In this document: in pieces, positions 27,538 to 39,429 of the stretch
How positions within the stretch are numbered: position 1 is the first letter of the stretch
Layout: each line of letters starts with the position of its first letter
Assembly: GCF_022530855.2 (NCBI RefSeq)
Contig: NZ_CP099567.1
Span: forward strand, 1,240,001 to 1,304,000
Source of the DNA: Candidatus Vondammii sp. HM_W22
GTDB lineage: Bacteria > Pseudomonadota > Gammaproteobacteria > Chromatiales > Chromatiaceae
Length of the DNA stretch: 64,000 nucleotides
Reading direction: 5' to 3'
Position numbers and translations under genes: made by a program
Notes under the pieces: model-generated
What the model was told of the DNA's origin: nothing
The model's input: the letters and a program-made list of their open reading frames with translations, nothing else
Databases searched by the model: none

Positions 27538-27981
27538 GTGTCTAAAAGAGTAGAAATATTTACTGACGGCGCCTGTAAGGGTAACCCCGGCCCCGGGGGC
27601 TGGGGGGCGGTATTGCGTTATAAAGGCACTGAAAAGCAGCTCTATGGCGGTGAACGGGAGACTACCAACAACCGCATGGAACTGCTCGCCGTGATCCGGG
27701 CACTGGAGGCGTTAACCCGGCCAACCCGGATTCTGATCACCACCGATTCGCAATATGTAAAAAAAGGGATGACAGAATGGATCACCAACTGGAAGCGGAA
27801 TGGCTGGAAAACAGCCGCCAGGAAGCCGGTAAAGAACAGCGATCTCTGGCGTCAGCTGGATCAGCTTGTAGGCCAGTACGACATCGATTGGGCCTGGGTC
27901 AAAGGGCACAGCGGACATCCTGAGAATGAGTTGGCGGACAGCCTAGCCAATAGAGGCGTGGAAGAGCTAATAGGCTCCTAG
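27538..27981 (+). CDS. rnhA: Ribonuclease HI
   Basis: A 147-residue enzyme from GTG 27538 ([24 protein letters not shown]) behind AGAGAG. The catalytic carboxylates are visible: Asp10 in IFTDGAC, Glu in [10 protein letters not shown], Asp in ITTDSQYV, and Asp in [10 protein letters not shown], with the His of KGHSGH. It degrades RNA in RNA-DNA hybrids. The longer frame start at 27505 lacks family similarity. dnaQ follows 28 bp downstream in the same direction. Confidence 0.94.
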   Translation: MSKRVEIFTDGACKGNPGPGGWGAVLRYKGTEKQLYGGERETTNNRMELLAVIRALEALTRPTRILITTDSQYVKKGMTEWITNWKRNGWKTAARKPVKNSDLWRQLDQLVGQYDIDWAWVKGHSGHPENELADSLANRGVEELIGS

Positions 27982-28009
27982 GCTATTTTTAACACTATCT
28001 GGAACTTAT

Positions 28010-28714
28010 ATGCGTCAAATTGTATTGGATACTGAAACGACGGGTCTGGAGCCGAGGCAGGGGCATCGGATTATTGAGATCGGTTGTGTGGAGATGATCG
28101 ACCGGCAACTCACGGGTAATAATTTTCATCAGTACCTTCAGCCTGACAGAGTGATCGATCAGGTCGCTATGGATGTGCATGGTATTACCAATGAATTTCT
28201 GGCAGACAAGCCCCACTTTGAAGATTTGGTGGGTGATTTTATGGAGTATATCAGCGGGGCGGAGTTGATTATTCACAATGCTCCGTTTGATGTTGGCTTC
28301 ATTGATAACGAATTGCAGTTGCTTGGAAAAGAGTGGCAGAAGCTATCAACCTATTGCCAGGTGGTCGACACCCTGGTGATGGCGAAGAAGTTGCACCCTG
28401 GGCAGCGGAACAGTCTTGATGCACTGTGCAAGCGCTATGAAATTGATAACAGCCACCGTGAACTCCATGGTGCGTTGCTCGACTCTGAGATTCTGGCAGA
28501 AGTCTATTTGACCATGACCGGCGGGCAGATAGTGTTATCGCTGGATGGGTTATCAGATAGTCAGGGTGCTGCTGTTGGGGAGATCAGGCGGATATCACCA
28601 GAACGCACTGGTCTGAGAGTCATCAGAGCCAGCAGTGATGAGCTGGATGCCCATGAGGCGCGGCTAGATTTTATCGAAAAGAGAAGTGATGGTAACTGCC
28701 ACTGGCGCCGCTGA
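28010..28714 (+). CDS. dnaQ: DNA polymerase III epsilon subunit (3'-5' exonuclease)
   Basis: A 234-residue protein with the three Exo motifs of the DEDDh class: IVLDTETTGLEP (Exo I), HNAPFDVGFIDNEL (Exo II), and HGALLDSEILAEVYL (Exo III with His). The C-terminal region of about 50 residues would contact the polymerase alpha subunit. It gives proofreading in the replicative polymerase. It follows rnhA, as in E. coli and relatives, where the two are divergent; here they point the same way. Confidence 0.93.
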   Translation: MRQIVLDTETTGLEPRQGHRIIEIGCVEMIDRQLTGNNFHQYLQPDRVIDQVAMDVHGITNEFLADKPHFEDLVGDFMEYISGAELIIHNAPFDVGFIDNELQLLGKEWQKLSTYCQVVDTLVMAKKLHPGQRNSLDALCKRYEIDNSHRELHGALLDSEILAEVYLTMTGGQIVLSLDGLSDSQGAAVGEIRRISPERTGLRVIRASSDELDAHEARLDFIEKRSDGNCHWRR

Positions 28715-28737
28715 TTGAGTGTGCCTCACTTGCTTGC

Positions 28738-29502
28738 TTATGGGTACTGACGTTCGTTACCATCTATTTTTTCTTGTAAAATAATGGCTTGTAGGCGCTT
28801 TTTCTGCAGCAGTTGGATATGTTTGCGCTTTACATTCAACAGGCCGTCACCCTGAAAACGGGTGAAGAGTCGGCTGATGGTCTCTACTGCAAGCCCTAAG
28901 TAGTTTCCGATTTCATGGCGGGACATGCTGAGATAGAAGTCACTGGAGGAGAAGCCGCGTCGTTTGAACCGGTCTGACAGACCCAACAGAAAAGCAGCCA
29001 GACGCTCTTCCGCATTTCGTTTTCCCAGCAGCATAAGCATATTCTCGTCCTGACCGATTTCTCTGCTAAGTAGTCGGTACATCTGATGTTGCAGGCTGGG
29101 GATGTTGCTGCTCAGCTCCTCTAGGTGGTAGAACGGGATTTCGCAGATGGCGGTGGTTTCCAGCACTTTTGCCGAGCATTGATGACTTCCGTCCTCAATG
29201 GCGTCTAGTCCAATCAGCTCTCCCGGGAGGTGGAAGCCAAGAACCTGCTCACCACCATCTTCACTGGGCGCATAGGTTTTGACTGAACCGGTTTTAACTA
29301 CATATATACTGAGGAATTTGTCGTCATCGCGGAACAGATGATCACCCCGGTGCAGCGGACGGCTTCGTTTGACGATGGCGTCGAGCTTTTCAATATCATC
29401 CGCTTCCAGTTCCATGGGAAGGCAGAGCGCCACCAAGCTACAGTTTCTGCAGGCAATCTTAATGTTTTCAAGTGAAATATTTTTTTGTCCGCTCACACGC
29501 AC
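28738..29502 (-). CDS. fnr: FNR-type oxygen-responsive transcription regulator
   Basis: A 254-residue CRP/FNR protein. The N-terminal cysteines C18, C21 and C27 (ACRNCSLVALCLP) and the central C109 (GSHQCSAKV) are the four ligands of the oxygen-labile [4Fe-4S] cluster of FNR. The cyclic-nucleotide-fold sensor domain follows. The HTH recognition helix is in SRHEIGNYLGLAVETISRLFTRFQ with the E--SR contacts of true FNR. Two perfect FNR boxes lie directly upstream, so autoregulation is likely. It converges with dnaQ. Confidence 0.93.
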   Translation of the reverse strand: MRVSGQKNISLENIKIACRNCSLVALCLPMELEADDIEKLDAIVKRSRPLHRGDHLFRDDDKFLSIYVVKTGSVKTYAPSEDGGEQVLGFHLPGELIGLDAIEDGSHQCSAKVLETTAICEIPFYHLEELSSNIPSLQHQMYRLLSREIGQDENMLMLLGKRNAEERLAAFLLGLSDRFKRRGFSSSDFYLSMSRHEIGNYLGLAVETISRLFTRFQGDGLLNVKRKHIQLLQKKRLQAIILQEKIDGNERQYP

Positions 29503-29546
29503 GCCGTGTCTCTATCCTTTATATTCGCTCCATTTTGCAGACTAGG

Positions 29547-29582
29547 TTGATGTGGATCAAGTGATTTTTTGATACGAATCAA
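29547..29582. promoter_or_regulatory. Two perfect FNR boxes between fnr and pyrG
   Basis: TTGATGTGGATCAA at 29547-29560 and TTGATACGAATCAA at 29569-29582 both match TTGAT-N4-ATCAA exactly. Their centres are 22 bp apart, close to two helical turns, so two dimers could bind on one face. They lie 45-80 bp before the fnr start and about 210 bp before pyrG. Control of fnr itself is the most likely role. Confidence 0.8.
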
Positions 29583-29780
29583 CAAAGAGAGGATAGACGC
29601 TTGAAATTCAGCGCCGTTTTGGACAAGAAAATTGAGGAAAGAACGAGAATTTTTCTCATTGTATCGGCTATTTATTGCTTTTTGGGGCGGCGTTTCGATT
29701 GTGAAAACCGGTCGCTTCTAGTATTCTCTAGCCCCGTCCTGGTTATTTTTATCGCATACCCTTTTTTGCCTACTTTCTAA

Positions 29781-31435
<1,655 letters not shown>

Positions 31436-31436
<1 letters not shown>

Positions 31437-32269
31437 TGCAGTTGTGTGGATTTGAAGTTGGATTGGAAAGACCTCTGTTTCTGATAGCCGGCCCCTGTGT
31501 GGTAGAGAGCGAACAACTAGCGCTGGATACGGCTGGCAAGCTGAAAGAGATTACCGAAGAGATGGGGATTCCGTTCATCTATAAATCCTCGTTCGACAAG
31601 GCAAACCGGTCTTCCGGGGAGAGTTTTCGTGGGTCAGGTCTTGAAGAGGGGTTGCGGATACTGGAGATGGTTAAGCAGCAGACCGATGTCCCCCTGCTGA
31701 CAGATGTCCACGAATATACCCCATTGAATGAGGTAGCTTCAGTGGTGGATGTCTTACAGACCCCGGCTTTTCTCTGCCGTCAGACCAACTTTATCCATGC
31801 GGTGGCCAAACAGGGATTACCGGTCAATATTAAAAAGGGGCAGTTTCTGGCGCCTTGGGATATGAAACATGTGGTTGAGAAGGCCAGGAGCGTTGGTAAT
31901 CAACAGATTATGGTTTGCGAGCGCGGTGTCTCCTTCGGTTATAACAATCTGGTTTCCGATATGCGTTCACTGGCTGTGATGCGCGAAACCAACGCCCCGG
32001 TCGTATACGATGCCACTCACTCTGTTCAGTTGCCCGGTGGCCAGGGCAGCTCCTCAGGAGGGCAGCGTGAATTCGTCCCTGTATTGGCCAGGGCTGCGGT
32101 AGCTGCTGGTATCTCCGGTCTGTTTATGGAGACCCACCCAAACCCAGAGAAAGCGCTGAGTGACGGTCCGAACTCCTGGCCCCTGGATCAGATGTACGAG
32201 CTGCTTGAAATGCTCAAGACGCTTGATCAAACTGTTAAATCCAAGCCGTTTCCCGAAGCAGGACTTTAA
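31436..32269 (+). CDS. kdsA: 3-deoxy-8-phosphooctulonate (KDO-8P) synthase
   Basis: A 277-residue TIM-barrel aldolase. [28 protein letters not shown] and [21 protein letters not shown] are diagnostic, and the Asn in KANRSS suggests the metal-independent class. It condenses arabinose-5-phosphate with PEP for lipopolysaccharide KDO. Translation is coupled to pyrG by a 1-bp overlap. Confidence 0.96.
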
Positions 32270-32410
32270 AGAATTCTGGCTGCAATAGGTTCGTTTGTGT
32301 TTGTTTGAGAACAGTGTCAAAGAGTGCTCGTTTAGAATCTTCAAGAAGGAACGCAGAGTACGCGGCGATTTTTCCTGTTTTTTTAATGCGTAATATTTGT
32401 GTGCTATAGA

Positions 32411-32450
32411 TTCTCAATAACACGGTGCAGATGTTTAAGCGAGGGTATGG
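32411..32450 (-). repeat. Dispersed intergenic motif, copy C
   Basis: On the minus strand it reads CCATACCCTC, a short spacer, AACATCTGCACCGTGTTATT and GAGAATC. It matches the motif in five other gaps of this window (see 37945, 45149 and 55865). It lies in the 266-bp space between kdsA and eno, where no gene is visible. Confidence 0.65.
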
Positions 32451-32520
32451 GTTTTGGTGACCTTACCGCCCATGCTTTTGATTTTTTCTAACAGGCACTG
32501 GTTAGTTAAACAAATATTGA

Positions 32521-33813
<1,293 letters not shown>

Positions 33814-33821
33814 TCCAACTG

Positions 33822-34115
33822 ATGCTACGAATCCTGACAGTGCTGCTGCTACTGATACTGATTACGCTTCAGTTTCGTCTCTGGGTGGGTGAGGGGAGCT
33901 TGGCGGAGGTACATGCCCTGCAAAAAGAGGCAGCGCTGCAGAAAAACCAGTTGGGAAAAATGCGGCAGCGTAATCAGGCACTTCAGGCAGAGGTGGCCGA
34001 TCTTAAACAGGGACTTGAGGCGATTGAAGAGCGCGCCCGCAGTGAACTTGGGATGATTAGGAAAGACGAGGTCTTTTACCAGGTGATTGAGCCCAAAACG
34101 AGGCAGAAGGATTGA
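33822..34115 (+). CDS. ftsB: Cell division protein FtsB
   Basis: A 97-residue bitopic membrane protein. A single N-terminal transmembrane helix (ILTVLLLLILITLQFRLWVG) is followed by a leucine-zipper coiled coil (QKNQLGKMRQRNQALQAEVADLKQGLEAIEERARSELGMIRKDEVFYQ), exactly the FtsB/DivIC layout. It acts with FtsL and FtsQ in the divisome. It lies between eno and ispD, as in other gammaproteobacteria, and overlaps ispD by TGATG. Confidence 0.93.
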   Translation: MLRILTVLLLLILITLQFRLWVGEGSLAEVHALQKEAALQKNQLGKMRQRNQALQAEVADLKQGLEAIEERARSELGMIRKDEVFYQVIEPKTRQKD

Positions 34116-34816
34116 TGTCCAGTCACTGGGCCATTGTTCCGGCTGCGGGTGTTGGTCGTCGTATGGGAAGCGCTGTTCCCAAGCAGTACCTTGATCTTGG
34201 TGGCCGTCCGGTTATTGAGTATGCCCTGGAGTCATTGCTCAACCATCCTGAGATAAAAGAGGTGCTGGTCCCCCTATCTGAATCTGATGAATGGTGGAGT
34301 GAGACCGCGTTCGCCACTGATCCGCGGATACGTCGTGTTAGTGGTGGCCGAGAGCGTTGTGATTCCGTGCTGAATGCCCTGCGCATGCTTGCTGATGAAG
34401 CAGACCCGGATGACTGGGTGCTTGTACACGATGCCGCCAGACCCTGCCTGCGCAGTTTTGACCTTGATAAGTTGATAAATACCCTCCGGAATCACCCTGT
34501 CGGCGGTCTGCTGGCGGTTCCTTTGCATGACACTGTCAAGCGTGCGAATGAATCAGGAGGCGTGCTTGAGACGCTGCCAGGTGAGTCGTTGTGGCGGGCT
34601 TATACGCCCCAGATGTTTCGCTATTCCACTCTCTGTTCCTCGCTGGAAGATGCGTTGGCAGCGGGTAAACGTGTTACAGATGAGGCCAGTGCCATTGAAT
34701 TGTCCGGCCTTTCGCCGTTGCTGGTTGAAGGGGCTGCAGATAATATCAAGATTACCCGACCGGAGGATTTGCAGTTGGCGGCTTTCTATCTGGCTGGTCA
34801 ATATTTTTGTGTGTAA
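34115..34816 (+). CDS. ispD: 2-C-methyl-D-erythritol 4-phosphate cytidylyltransferase
   Basis: A 233-residue nucleotidyltransferase from ATG 34115. The CTP-binding motif is AIVPAAGVGRRMGSAVPKQYL. VLVHDAARPCL and ITRPEDLQLA are further family signatures. It makes CDP-ME in the MEP isoprenoid pathway; the pathway partner ispF lies 800 bp downstream, separated by a DsrC-like gene on the other strand. Confidence 0.95.
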   Translation: MSSHWAIVPAAGVGRRMGSAVPKQYLDLGGRPVIEYALESLLNHPEIKEVLVPLSESDEWWSETAFATDPRIRRVSGGRERCDSVLNALRMLADEADPDDWVLVHDAARPCLRSFDLDKLINTLRNHPVGGLLAVPLHDTVKRANESGGVLETLPGESLWRAYTPQMFRYSTLCSSLEDALAAGKRVTDEASAIELSGLSPLLVEGAADNIKITRPEDLQLAAFYLAGQYFCV

Positions 34817-34915
34817 GCGGGAAAAAATCCTGTCATGGGCTCTCCATCCCTTCTTATATCATATGCAGGAGGTTATTAAGGGGGGCCCGGCTCTGTGTGT
34901 GATGCAGAGATCAAA

Positions 34916-34943
34916 AAGAAGGCAGAGAGGGTTCTGCCTTCTT
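34916..34943. terminator. Bidirectional terminator between ispD and the dsrC-like gene
   Basis: A perfect 10-bp stem AAGAAGGCAG / CTGCCTTCTT closes an 8-nt loop. The stem ends and their flanks are T-rich on the + strand (TTCTTTA) and A-rich upstream, so it can stop transcription from both convergent genes. Confidence 0.75.
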
Positions 34944-34967
34944 TACGAATGCCACATTCTGGTCTGA

Positions 34968-35315
34968 TCAGTGAACGCTGCCAAACGATAGATCAAGTGC
35001 ATAGGCAGGCAGCGGGATGCCGGAAATTTTACAGGCCTGTACGACGGGGCCGTGTGGGAAGAGAGTATAGGGGTATCGTTTGCCTCCTTGCTTTTTGAAT
35101 GCCCCGGAGAGTGCTCTAATTAACAGTCTTGCGCTACAGCTGGTGCCGTTTTGCTCGCAGTGTCCGCGAAGAAAGTGGATCACTTCCCAGTGGGCGTCGG
35201 TCAGTTCAATATCCTCTTCGGCTGCCAACGTTCTGGCCGTTGCTTCACTCCACTCGTTAAAGCTTTCAGGGGCCTTGCTGGTTTCGGTTGCCAGGGGGTC
35301 TGGTATCGGTATCAT
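34968..35315 (-). CDS. DsrC/TusE-family sulfur relay protein lacking the terminal cysteine
   Basis: A 115-residue protein starting at ATG 35315 after GGAG (the longer upstream frame shows no family similarity). The core ELTDAHWEVIHFLRGHCEQNG...ALSGAFKKQGGKRYPYTLFPHGPVVQACKISGIP matches DsrC/TusE. In true DsrC two C-terminal cysteines about 10 residues apart carry the sulfur. Here only the first (QACK) is present, and the tail LPAYALDLSFGSVH has none. It may therefore be a regulatory-type paralog. DsrC-type proteins are hallmarks of dissimilatory sulfur oxidisers. Confidence 0.8.
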   Translation of the reverse strand: MIPIPDPLATETSKAPESFNEWSEATARTLAAEEDIELTDAHWEVIHFLRGHCEQNGTSCSARLLIRALSGAFKKQGGKRYPYTLFPHGPVVQACKISGIPLPAYALDLSFGSVH

Positions 35316-35551
35316 CTCTACTCCTTCAGTATAGGGATCTGTTATATTTTTCCGGCACCACTTTTTATTGAGGTATAGGTGCCCTCCTTGAAGATAGTAG
35401 AGATTTTCAAAAATAATAGACGGAATTAGTAGGGTATTTGGCGGGCACTGTGCCGATCTGATGCGGTATGCTGTTTTTTCATGTTGTGACAAACAGTGAT
35501 TTACAGTCAGGTATGACAGTTTTCCCATAAGTCTGTGTGAGGGAGGGCATC

Positions 35552-35583
35552 TCTATACCCTCTGCTAAATAGTCATTGAGAAG
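35552..35583 (+). repeat. Weak copy of the dispersed intergenic motif, upstream of ispF
   Basis: CTATACCCTCTGCTAAATAG then TCATTGAGAAG keeps the left CCCTC part and the right TTGAGAAG part of the motif but lacks the ATCTGCACGGTG centre. It ends about 30 bp before the ispF start. It may be a decayed copy or a chance match. Confidence 0.35.
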
Positions 35584-35615
35584 ATACTCGGGAACGGGTT
35601 ATCAGGAGTTGAAAT

Positions 35616-36089
35616 ATGCGCATTGGACAGGGCTATGATGCCCACCGTTTTACCCGGGAGAGACGTTTGATACTGGGTGGTGTGGCGATTGACTATGAGT
35701 TGGGGCTGGAGGCGCACTCCGATGGTGATGTATTAATCCATGCGCTTTGTGATGCGCTGCTGGGTGCTGCCGGGCTGGGCGATATCGGACAACACTTCCC
35801 TGACAGCGGAGCGGAGTTTAAGAATATCGATAGCCGAATACTACTGCGGCGGGTGACAGACCTGCTTGTCTCTCAGAGCATGAAGGTGGGCAATGTCGAT
35901 GTGACGATCGTCGCACAGACCCCAAAATTATCTCCCTACATTGATGCCATGCGTGAAAAACTGGCGTTGGATATGGATGTCGGCAGTTCAAAAGTGAATG
36001 TCAAGGCGACCACTACCGAGGGGATGGGATTTGCCGGACGTGGAGAGGGTATTGCTTGCTATGCTGTTGCGTTGATTGAAAAGCGGTAA
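35616..36089 (+). CDS. ispF: 2-C-methyl-D-erythritol 2,4-cyclodiphosphate synthase
   Basis: A 157-residue trimeric enzyme. MRIGQGYDAHRFT contains the Zn ligands Asp8 and His10, and LEAHSDGDVLIHALCDALLGAAGLGDIG the third ligand and the signature motif. It closes the cyclodiphosphate in the MEP pathway after IspD and IspE. truD follows at 78 bp. Confidence 0.96.
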   Translation: MRIGQGYDAHRFTRERRLILGGVAIDYELGLEAHSDGDVLIHALCDALLGAAGLGDIGQHFPDSGAEFKNIDSRILLRRVTDLLVSQSMKVGNVDVTIVAQTPKLSPYIDAMREKLALDMDVGSSKVNVKATTTEGMGFAGRGEGIACYAVALIEKR

Positions 36090-36102
36090 ATTCTCCATGA
36101 GT

Positions 36103-36142
36103 CTATACCCTCTCATAACAGTAAGTGTTGTGTTATTAAGAT
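36103..36142 (+). repeat. Weak copy of the dispersed intergenic motif, upstream of truD
   Basis: CTATACCCTCTCATAACAGT followed by AAGTGTTGTGTTATTAAG resembles the motif at its left end and at the GTGTTATT end, with a diverged centre. It lies 26 bp before the truD start. Confidence 0.35.
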
Positions 36143-36167
36143 GTTACGAAAAGAGCAATGAATAACA

Positions 36168-37206
36168 ATGAGTATCCTGCCAAATCCCTCTGTTTCTGAA
36201 TTACCCTTCGCCTTTGGCGGTCCTCCCTGCACGGGTGTAATCCGCGCCGTGCCGGAAGATTTTCTGGTTGATGAGATTTCACTGTTTGACCCCGATGGTG
36301 AAGGCGAACACCAGCTCCTGCGGATTGAGAAACGAAACACCAACACGGAATGGGTGGCGGGTCTATTGGCCAGGCATGCCAGTGTCCCCAGGCGGGACGT
36401 CAGTTATGCGGGACAGAAGGACCGCAATGCCGTTACCCGGCAGTGGTTTTCAGTGAGGCTCGCAGGTCAGCCAGAGCCTGACTGGAGTGAACTTGACTGT
36501 TCTGGAATAAAGATTTTGGAGAGTGCCCGCCATGGTAGAAAACTCCGGACGGGTGCTCTGAAAGGCAATCGCTTTACCATCAGAGTAAGTAAGTTTGATG
36601 GGGACCAGACCGTGCTGAAAAAGTGCCTGGCACGGGTGGCGGAAGAGGGGGCACCCAACTATTTTGGCGAACAGCGTTTTGGACGGGGGGGAGGGAATAT
36701 CGTCTCTGCGGAAGCACTGTTCAGGGGAGAGTTGAAACGGCTGAAACGGCAAAAGCGTGGTATCTATGCTCTCTGCGGCACGTTCGCTGCTGTTTAACCG
36801 GGTACTTGCGTTTCGCGTCACGTCAGGCAGTTGGAACACTCCCCTGCTAGGAGAGCGTCTGATGCTGGATGGCAGCCGTAGCAGTTTTCTTGCGGAACAG
36901 ATTGATAGTGAGCTGGAGCAGCGCTATCACAGTATGGATATTCATACATCCGGTCCGCTCTGGGGGCAGGGAGATGTGATGATCAGCGGTAAAATCGCCG
37001 AGATGGAGGCCGCTGTTGTTGAAAATGAGGCGCTGTTGAGGGAGGGGCTGGAAAGGTATGGCTTGAAAATGGAACGTCGCGCTTTGCGGATGCCTGTCAG
37101 CGATCTTAACTGGTCCATTCAGGGGACGCGGTTAACCCTTGAGTTCAGCCTGCCAAAAGGGAGTTTTGCAACATCACTCCTTCGCGAGTGCATTAGTTAC
37201 AGCTAG
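36168..37206 (+). pseudogene. truD: tRNA pseudouridine(13) synthase TruD, one frameshift
   Basis: The first frame (209 residues) holds the catalytic Asp85 in SYAGQKDRNAVTRQWF, and GNRFTIRVSKFDGD, PNYFGEQRFGRGGGN. It ends in a wrong-frame ALCGTFAAV. Skipping one base near 36768 (an extra G in TATGCTCTC) restores RGIY-LSAARSLLFNRVLAFRV, and the protein continues to SLLRECISYS at 37206 with normal total length. Everything else is well conserved, so this is a very recent lesion, a sequencing error, or a frameshift event. It lies between ispF and surE as usual. Confidence 0.85.
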
Positions 37207-37228
37207 CAGCCCATTATTGGATATTGCG

Positions 37229-37792
37229 CTAGTCATGATGCCTGTGCTTCTCCTCACCTTTCCTGGAGAGCAGAACATAGGTGGCGCCCGTTCCGCCATC
37301 GAATCTGGGGGCTGAGCAGAAAGCCAATACCTCCGGCCGCTGCCTTAACCACTGATTGACCTTCTGTTTCAGAACAGGTTGTTGTCCTTCAGAGCCGTAG
37401 CCTTTTCCATGGATAATCTGGATAACCCGCAATTTGTGCCGGCGGGCGTGGACAAGGAACTGTGCAAGGAGTGAACGCGCCTCAACGACCCTCAGTCCAT
37501 GGAGATCAAGCATCTCTTGTGGGAGGATGTGGCCACGGCGTAGCTCCTGAAACAGACGTTGCTGAATGCCCGGTCGGACAAACAGCAATTCTTCGCCGGT
37601 CTCCAGGGGTAGATCCACAAAGCTGTCATCCAGCAGTTCATCGGTGACAGACGGGTTTGGTGGCAGGGGGATAGGTCTTAATGATTTCCTGAAGGGGATT
37701 CTCTTGTCGTGATCATGGTGAACCGTCCCCTCCATTTCTTCCTTGAAGAGGGCTGCGGCCTCTCTATTCTCCAGATCTTCTTTACTGCTCAT
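37229..37792 (-). CDS. Smr-domain protein (SmrA/YfcN-like)
   Basis: A 187-residue protein with a charged N-terminal half (LPPNPSVTDELLDDSFVDLPLETGEELLFVRPGIQ) and a C-terminal Smr domain: LDLHGLRVVEARSLLAQFLVHARRHKLRVIQIIHGKGYGS, then VLAFCSAPRFDGGTGATYVLL. The LDLHG and HGKG motifs are the nuclease signature of Smr proteins, which act on DNA or on mRNA at collided ribosomes. Start MSSKEDLEN is chosen as the first ATG with family-like sequence. It faces truD and diverges from surE. Confidence 0.88.
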   Translation of the reverse strand: MSSKEDLENREAAALFKEEMEGTVHHDHDKRIPFRKSLRPIPLPPNPSVTDELLDDSFVDLPLETGEELLFVRPGIQQRLFQELRRGHILPQEMLDLHGLRVVEARSLLAQFLVHARRHKLRVIQIIHGKGYGSEGQQPVLKQKVNQWLRQRPEVLAFCSAPRFDGGTGATYVLLSRKGEEKHRHHD

Positions 37793-37944
37793 GCCATTAA
37801 CCCATTTTTGCATTTGAGTATATCAGCCGGAAGCGTTCCTGTTCAGCCATCATGGGGTGAGACCTTCGGGTATTTCCAGTATAGTCTGCGTTTTAGATTG
37901 TTTGAGATGAGTTTTCAATAAGCTCGTGTTCTGGATGGTATCCT

Positions 37945-37984
37945 CATACCCTCAGGTCGATATTTGCACGGTGTTATTGGAAAG
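37945..37984 (+). repeat. Dispersed intergenic motif, copy D (upstream of surE)
   Basis: CATACCCTC, then ATATTTGCACGGTGTTATTG and GAAAG. This is one of the best-conserved copies. It ends 34 bp before the surE ATG, so it may act in initiation of the surE operon. Confidence 0.6.
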
Positions 37985-38017
37985 TTGCCGTTTGAGAAGG
38001 ATTGGGTGCCCCGGGGC

Positions 38018-38770
38018 ATGAAGATTTTATTAAGTAACGATGATGGCTTTCAGGCTCCGGGTTTGGCTGCCCTGGCAGCGGAGCTTTCGCAAATGGCAGA
38101 CATCACTGTCGTGGCGCCTGAGCGTAACCGCAGTGGCGCAAGTAACTCGCTTACACTGGATCACCCATTGCGGGCAGAGCGGTCTGAGAATGGATTTATC
38201 CGGGTGGATGGGACGCCTACGGATTGCGTCCATCTGGCGATTACCGGTTTGCTCGAAAGCGAGCCGGATATGGTGATCGCCGGTATTAATGCCGGTGCCA
38301 ATCTCGGGGATGACGTGCTCTATTCAGGGACCGTTGCCGCTGCTACCGAAGGGCGCTTTCTTGGCTACCCAGCAATTGCCGTCTCAATGAACGCTCATCA
38401 GCCCAGACACTATGATGCCGGTGCCAAAGTGGCGGCTGAACTGATCAGGCACCTGCAGGAGGAGCCGCTGGCTCCTGATACCATTCTTAACGTCAATATT
38501 CCTGATTTCCCCTACGCGGAGGTGAAAGGCTACCGGGTGACTCGACTGGGGCACAGGCACAAGGCTGAACCTGTGGTAAAAACCACCGATCCCCGTGGCC
38601 GCATCATCTATTGGGTTGGGCCGGCGGGATTGGAGCAGGATGCCGGTCCCGGAACTGATTTTTACGCTGTGCGAGAAGGTTATATTTCGGTTACGCCACT
38701 GCAAGTTGATTTGACACGTCATTCGGCACTTGAGCAGATGAGTGACTGGGTCAGCAGGATTGGCCGGTAA
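38018..38770 (+). CDS. surE: 5'/3'-nucleotidase SurE
   Basis: A 250-residue phosphatase starting [16 protein letters not shown], whose DD pair binds metal. [15 protein letters not shown] and [26 protein letters not shown] hold the remaining metal and phosphate ligands. The ATG at 38018 is chosen because family proteins start exactly here. It removes phosphate from nucleoside monophosphates and acts in stationary-phase survival. Coupled to pcm by TAATG. Confidence 0.95.
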   Translation: MKILLSNDDGFQAPGLAALAAELSQMADITVVAPERNRSGASNSLTLDHPLRAERSENGFIRVDGTPTDCVHLAITGLLESEPDMVIAGINAGANLGDDVLYSGTVAAATEGRFLGYPAIAVSMNAHQPRHYDAGAKVAAELIRHLQEEPLAPDTILNVNIPDFPYAEVKGYRVTRLGHRHKAEPVVKTTDPRGRIIYWVGPAGLEQDAGPGTDFYAVREGYISVTPLQVDLTRHSALEQMSDWVSRIGR

Positions 38771-39429
38771 TGAATAGGCTGCATCGCGGTATCGGTATGA
38801 CCTCTTTACGTACCCGGGATCGGCTGATTCAGCGTCTGCGGAGTGAAGGTATCGGAGATCTTCGGGTCCTGGAGGTAATGCGTAACACCCCCAGGCATAT
38901 TTTCGTTGATGAGGCGCTTGCCAGCCGCGCTTATGAGGATACGGCGCTGCCTATAGGTTACGGCCAGACAATTTCACAACCCTTTATTGTTGCACGGATG
39001 ACCGAATTGCTGTTGGAGTCAGGCCCGTTGGATACGGTGCTTGAGATCGGTACTGGATCGGGTTATCAGACGGCAGTGCTTGCCGGATTGGTGGCACGTG
39101 TTTACAGCGTGGAAAGAATAGAGGCTTTGCAGAAACAGGCACGAAGAAAATTTCAGGAGCTGGGTATTCGTAATATTCGACTGCGCTATACCGATGGCGG
39201 TATGGGGCTGCCGGAGCATGCGCCGTTCGATGGCATAATTGTCACTGCGGCGCCTGAAGGGATCCCCAAGGCTTTGGTTGAGCAGTTGAAGCCGGGAGGG
39301 CGTATGATTCTTCCTATTGGCAGGCGTACCGAGCAAGTGATGGTTCGAGTGACCCGCACCGTTTCCGGGTACGATAGGGAGTTGTTGGAGAGAGTGGCCT
39401 TTGTGCCCCTGTTGGGAGGTATGCAGTAA
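38770..39429 (+). CDS. pcm: Protein-L-isoaspartate O-methyltransferase
   Basis: A 219-residue repair methyltransferase. [37 protein letters not shown] is the family signature with the substrate Ser, and [18 protein letters not shown] the SAM loop. [15 protein letters not shown]-type sequence follows. It methylates isoaspartyl residues in aged proteins. It overlaps surE and yqaA by single bases, so the three are translated together ahead of nlpD-rpoS. Confidence 0.95.
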   Translation: MNRLHRGIGMTSLRTRDRLIQRLRSEGIGDLRVLEVMRNTPRHIFVDEALASRAYEDTALPIGYGQTISQPFIVARMTELLLESGPLDTVLEIGTGSGYQTAVLAGLVARVYSVERIEALQKQARRKFQELGIRNIRLRYTDGGMGLPEHAPFDGIIVTAAPEGIPKALVEQLKPGGRMILPIGRRTEQVMVRVTRTVSGYDRELLERVAFVPLLGGMQ

